Shown: piece by piece, positions 28,929 to 32,640 of the stretch
Position numbering within the stretch: the first letter of the stretch is position 1
How the letters are laid out: each line of letters opens with the position of its first letter
Source: Desulfovibrio sp.
Lineage (GTDB): Bacteria > Desulfobacterota > Desulfovibrionia > Desulfovibrionales > Desulfovibrionaceae
Direction: 5' to 3'
Length of the DNA stretch: 32,640 nt
Assembly (NCBI GenBank): GCA_031275465.1
Contig: JAISOT010000092.1
Coordinates: forward strand, 1-32,640
Position numbers and translations under genes: made by a program
The notes under the pieces: model-generated
Told to the model about the DNA's origin: nothing
Database searches by the model: none
The model's input: the letters and a program-made list of their open reading frames with translations, nothing else

Positions 28929-30041
28929 TTATTTCAAAACGGAATCCGCAGGGGTATACGGCTTTCCGAACGCCTCGGCGACGCCGGCGCAGGTGATCCT
29001 GCCCTTGTACATGTTGAGGCCCTGCCTCAGGCCGGGATTTTCCCTGCAAGCCTGTTCCGCGCCCCTGCCGGCCAGCATGAGGCCATAACTGACGGTTGCG
29101 TTGTTCAGGGCGAAGGTGGAGGTGCGCGCGTACGCGCCGGGCATGTTGGCGACGCAATAATGAAGTACGCCGTCAAGAACGTAAACGGGATCCGAATGCG
29201 TTGTGGGATGCGAAGTTTCGCAGCAGCCGCCCTGGTCAATGGCCACGTCCACCAGTACGGATCCCTGTTTCATCAGCTTCAGGTGTTTCCTCCCGATCAG
29301 TTTTGGCGCGCGCGCGCCGGGAACAAGAACCGCGCCGACGACGACATCCGCCTTTTTCAGGCCCGCTTCAAGGTTCATCGCGTCGTTGTACAGGGTTCGC
29401 ACGTTGGCGGGCATGATTGACTCAAGGTGCTCAAGGCGGTTCAGGTTAATGTCCAGAACCGTCACATCGCAGCCGATCCCCGCGGCAACGCGGGCGGCGT
29501 TCGCGCCGACCGTGCCGCCGCCGACAACCAGAACCTCGGCGGGGGCCACGCCTGTCGCGCCGCAGGGCAGAATACCACGCCCGCCCTGCGTTTTTCCCAG
29601 ATAAAAGGCCCCCATGACGGCGGCCATGCGTCCGGCCACTTCGCTCATGGGTTTGAGCAGAGGCAGGCAATCGCCCTCTTTTACGGTTTCATAGGCAAGG
29701 GCAATGATTTTTTGTTTCAGGCAGGCCTCGGTCAGGCCCCTGTCCGCGGCGAAGTGAAAATATGTGAACAGGAGCTGGTTTTCACGCATTTTGCCGTATT
29801 CTTCAGGCAGCGGTTCCTTGACCTTCACGATCATGTCCGCCGCGGCCCATATTTCGTCCGCCGCGGACAGAATTTTTCCCCCGGCCGCGGAATATTCCCT
29901 GTCGTCAATGGCGGAACCGGCGCCCGCGCCGGCCTGGACAAACACTTCATGCCCCGCGGCGACAAAGGCGTGCACGGCGTTGGGCGACAGGCCGACCCTG
30001 TTTTCATTGTTTTTTACCTCCGCAGGACAACCGATTTTCAT
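28929..30041 (-). CDS. ald: Alanine dehydrogenase
   Basis: MKIGCPAEVKNNENRVGLSPNAVHAFVAAGHEVFVQAGAGAGSAIDD...VKVKEPLPEEY...LFTYFHFAAD...PMSEVAGRMA...GGGTVGANAARVAAGIG...DVAIDQGGCCETSHPTTHSDPVY. Confidence 0.96.
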   Translation of the reverse strand: MKIGCPAEVKNNENRVGLSPNAVHAFVAAGHEVFVQAGAGAGSAIDDREYSAAGGKILSAADEIWAAADMIVKVKEPLPEEYGKMRENQLLFTYFHFAADRGLTEACLKQKIIALAYETVKEGDCLPLLKPMSEVAGRMAAVMGAFYLGKTQGGRGILPCGATGVAPAEVLVVGGGTVGANAARVAAGIGCDVTVLDINLNRLEHLESIMPANVRTLYNDAMNLEAGLKKADVVVGAVLVPGARAPKLIGRKHLKLMKQGSVLVDVAIDQGGCCETSHPTTHSDPVYVLDGVLHYCVANMPGAYARTSTFALNNATVSYGLMLAGRGAEQACRENPGLRQGLNMYKGRITCAGVAEAFGKPYTPADSVLK

Positions 30042-30125
30042 GATACGTCTCCTTTCTCCCGAAATATCGAATCAGGGCGCTTCCCGCTCCATCCGACGGG
30101 AGGCGCGTTCCCGCGCCCGCGCTTA

Positions 30126-30141
30126 TGCAGAAATCATGCCT
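30126..30141 (-). promoter_or_regulatory. Sigma-54 (-24/-12) promoter-like site ahead of ald
   Basis: Minus strand AGGCATGATTTCTGCA: GG-N10-GC spacing, GGCA and TGCA boxes, about 85 bp upstream of the ald start. Confidence 0.45.
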
Positions 30142-30487
30142 GAAGCCGGAAGCGGAGAGGCGGAAAAGGATTTACCGGAGCCTGCCCGTACACGCGATAC
30201 GCTTAATGCAAAAAAGACTTGGCGCGGTTTGGATTCGTAAAAAGTACCCTGAACATGACAAGCGCCGGATGCACTTTGAGGCCCGCAGCGGTCTCCTCAT
30301 TGCGGCACGGCTTCTTCTCGGGAAAGCGTTCGATTTTCGCTGTAAATTCAACATGCTGCGCAACAGGCTCCATTGCTCTCAGGGAGTAAACATTGATTGA
30401 ACAAATATATTGAAACGCATCGCGTTCTGGAATGGTCGTTTTGCATGCGCGGGGAGGACTTGAATTACTCTTTACTGAAAACGCGAA

Positions 30488-30973
30488 TTGATCCCGGCTT
30501 GCAGAAAACAATATCCGGGTGTATTCCTCCTTGAGGATACCAACAGACCGTTTGATTATGACCACATCTCCCCACGAAATCTTATTCACAACCAACGAGT
30601 TCGTGGTGAATTAAGAAGCTGGTACAATACAAATGGCAATATCAGAGCTTGGCCGTATGCCTGGAACAGAAGCGCTGGAGATACTAATGCGGCTGATAAA
30701 CTGACTATCACGAATGATGGTTTTTGCACAGATTGCGCCAAACTAAGGATAACATGCGAATACAACAGAGGCATACTGTATAATTGGTCGATTTGCGACA
30801 GCAGAGTATGGCGTGCAATCACATTCGATGATTTAAAAATAAGGAACGGTCATCACAATGAGAATGCAAAGGCTGTTATCTCTGCTAAGCCGCGCCATCC
30901 GCCGGAGCGGACAGAAGCTCTCAAGAACCATGCGGCCCCGGATTTTATTCCCCTGCCGCCATCGGAGGAAAAC
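30488..30973 (+). pseudogene. C-terminal remnant of a DUF262/HNH (GmrSD-like) protein reading into the ThiF gene
   Basis: LLEDTNRPFDYDHISPRNLIHNQ...SWYNTNGNIRAWPYAWNRSAGDTNAADKL resembles the HNH tail of DUF262 proteins; stop codon directly upstream, no N-terminal domain. Confidence 0.55.
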
Positions 30974-31900
30974 ATGCGCATGTGGGATGCCCTGATATCG
31001 CGTCAGGAAGGATACATAAATTTCAATCCGGAAACACACGCCGCGATAGCCTCAACAAAACTTGCCGTCATAGGCGCCGGCGGGAACGGGGCGGTGATTG
31101 ATCTGCTGGTGCGCGCGGGGTTTACGAAATTCGTCATTATTGACCCGGATACGATTGACCTCACTAATCTCAACAGATTGCCTTTTTATCCGGAACATGC
31201 CGATTTGCCGAAAGTGGAGTGCTGGAAAAAACACATTCTCGCCCTTAACCCCGAATGCGAGGTGACGGCGCATCAAAAAAAAGTCACCAGATATGACGGC
31301 TCCTGGCTTGCAAGAGAGCTGTCCGGGGTCAGTCTGGTTTTTCTGGGAACCACTGACTCCGAAGCCAATCTGGTAACCGGGCGTGTTGCGGCGCGTCTGG
31401 GCATTCGCATGATTATCGGGCCGGCTTCCTCGGGAAGCGCGGTTGTGAGCACCTTTCTCCATAGCAATGACCTGACTCTGGAGAATGTCGGGAAGTTGGG
31501 AACAGAGGGGATCCCTCTGGAGGAGATAGACTACGGGGCGTTGCGGACACGCCATTTCGCTGCCCTGGCCTATCCGGGGCGCGACAGGAATTATCGTCCG
31601 GAAATATGGGAAGGCATGCGCAACTGGACCGGCACCGCCCGTTCCTGTGGAATTTTCGTGCGTCTGACCAATGCCGTGATGGCCTTTGAAGGCGTAAAAA
31701 ACGCCATTTCCCTGAACGGGCTTCCGCTTTTGGGGACGCGGATCATTGCCATTCCGGAGGCGCAGATATTTGATCCGCGCACCGGCTGCGCTTATCTGCT
31801 GAATATTCTGACGGGGGAAATCGGCATACCGGACTGGCTGACAGGGCAGACCCGCTGGGAAAATATGCCCGCCGGGATGCAAACCGCGGAGCAACCGTGA
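30974..31900 (+). CDS. ThiF/HesA/MoeB-family (E1-like) adenylyltransferase
   Basis: ATG 30974 with ggaggaaaac RBS; KLAVIGAGGNGAVIDLLVRAGFTKFVIIDPDTIDLTNLNRLPFY...PKVEC...LGTTDSEAN. Confidence 0.85.
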   Translation: MRMWDALISRQEGYINFNPETHAAIASTKLAVIGAGGNGAVIDLLVRAGFTKFVIIDPDTIDLTNLNRLPFYPEHADLPKVECWKKHILALNPECEVTAHQKKVTRYDGSWLARELSGVSLVFLGTTDSEANLVTGRVAARLGIRMIIGPASSGSAVVSTFLHSNDLTLENVGKLGTEGIPLEEIDYGALRTRHFAALAYPGRDRNYRPEIWEGMRNWTGTARSCGIFVRLTNAVMAFEGVKNAISLNGLPLLGTRIIAIPEAQIFDPRTGCAYLLNILTGEIGIPDWLTGQTRWENMPAGMQTAEQP

Positions 31901-32370
31901 CAGATTACATGGAAGTGGCGGTGGGCATTGTCTGGCGGGGCGCTCGTTTTCTCGCCTCAAAACGTCCAAGGCAGATGCCGTTGGCGGGCTATTGGGAGTT
32001 CCCCGGCGGAAAAATCGAAGAGGGAGAAAGCCCCTATATGGCTCTGTGCCGGGAGCTGGAAGAAGAATTGGGCATTTTTGTCCAGAAGGCGGAGTTCTGG
32101 AGAATTTTCACGCATTTTTATGCCGGGCGCGGCGTGGAGGTTCGTCTGCATTTTTTTCACGTGCGGGCCTTCCTGAACGAACCGGCCCCGCTGGAAGGGC
32201 AAAATCTCCACTGGGTCAATCCGGCTGAGGCGAAAAATATGGATTTCCTGCCGGCTGACACTGTAGTGCTGGACGAATTGCGCGCGGGCGCCATCGCGCA
32301 AACGGACGCGCTGCGGAAAGCCGCATCTCCGGCGGTATTTCCGGAGAAACGCCGGGAGAAGGTACTCTGA
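31897..32370 (+). CDS. Nudix hydrolase, MutT-like (8-oxo-dGTP diphosphatase type)
   Basis: Nudix box GKIEEGESPYMALCRELEEELGI; GTGA overlap with the ThiF gene. Confidence 0.92.
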   Translation: MTDYMEVAVGIVWRGARFLASKRPRQMPLAGYWEFPGGKIEEGESPYMALCRELEEELGIFVQKAEFWRIFTHFYAGRGVEVRLHFFHVRAFLNEPAPLEGQNLHWVNPAEAKNMDFLPADTVVLDELRAGAIAQTDALRKAASPAVFPEKRREKVL

Positions 32371-32398
32371 ATGATTGGCGCAGCCTGTTTTCATGCTA

Positions 32399-32522
32399 AA
32401 GCAATTCAACTTTCAAATCATCTAAACATAGTTTAGACTGTGGGCCATGAAAACAGCGAGTAACGATGCTCGTGGCTGGTTTACATCCTGCGGTTATACA
32501 CAATTTGAAAGTTGAAACGCTC
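32399..32522. mobile_element. TA-flanked 124-bp inverted-repeat element (MITE-like)
   Basis: Terminal repeats AAGCAATTCAACTTTCAAAT and GAGCGTTTCAACTTTCAAAT (right end reverse-complemented) match at 17/20, with a 14-bp perfect core 32405-32418/32503-32516; TA at 32397-32398 and 32523-32524. Confidence 0.6.
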
Positions 32523-32538
32523 TAGTGCACTGACAAAG

Positions 32539-32640
32539 TTATATTTTATGATAAAGCCATTTCAGTTTGACCCTGGCATCATCCGTTGAGAACTGCCAAT
32601 CGACTGATTTCGTATCAGCGTTTCGTTTGCTTGCCCAAGC
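32539..32640 (-). mobile_element. C-terminal end of an IS630-like transposase (truncated by window edge)
   Basis: Minus-strand frame open to the edge: AWASKRNADTKSVDWQFSTDDARVKLKWLYHKI*. It resembles the tail of an IS630-type transposase. Confidence 0.45.

Noticed and set aside
27554-28996. 480-aa plus-strand ORF
   Set aside because: Shadow of the class III aminotransferase on the minus strand.
1-32640. CRISPR array, rRNA operon, or complete prophage
   Set aside because: No regularly spaced direct repeats, no rRNA-like blocks and no phage structural genes seen.

Overview
GC-rich window that looks like a Desulfovibrionaceae-type sulfate reducer. The lineage is inferred from gene content: dissimilatory-type sulfate adenylyltransferase, Desulfovibrio-like biotin carboxylase/carboxyltransferase genes, and a 2-oxoacid:ferredoxin oxidoreductase. 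Left part, minus strand: sat, ssb, a small conserved hypothetical, a three-gene biotin-carboxylase system, a four-subunit 2-oxoacid:ferredoxin oxidoreductase, queA, and a hydroxyacid dehydrogenase. Centre, plus strand, about 12.38-19.26 kb: a seven-gene operon of two amphi-Trp-like small proteins, a PHP-like metallohydrolase, a PhoU-APH kinase fusion, an ATP-grasp enzyme, an HprK-related kinase and a CofD-like protein. It matches the functionally uncharacterised 'GAK system' neighbourhood and is the strongest candidate for an undescribed system. Right part, about 19.3-30.0 kb: a catabolic locus of Fe-dependent alcohol dehydrogenase, a C-terminal symporter remnant, M20 peptidase, TctC/TctA/TctB, a sigma-54 activator, a class III aminotransferase and alanine dehydrogenase. 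It has sigma-54 promoter-like sites ahead of both operons and resembles taurine or taurine-conjugate catabolism. Right end: a fossil DUF262/HNH C-terminus reading into a ThiF/E1-like gene, a MutT/Nudix gene, a 124-bp TA-flanked inverted-repeat element (MITE-like), and the edge of an IS630-like transposase. All family calls come from reading translated motifs; no database searches were run.
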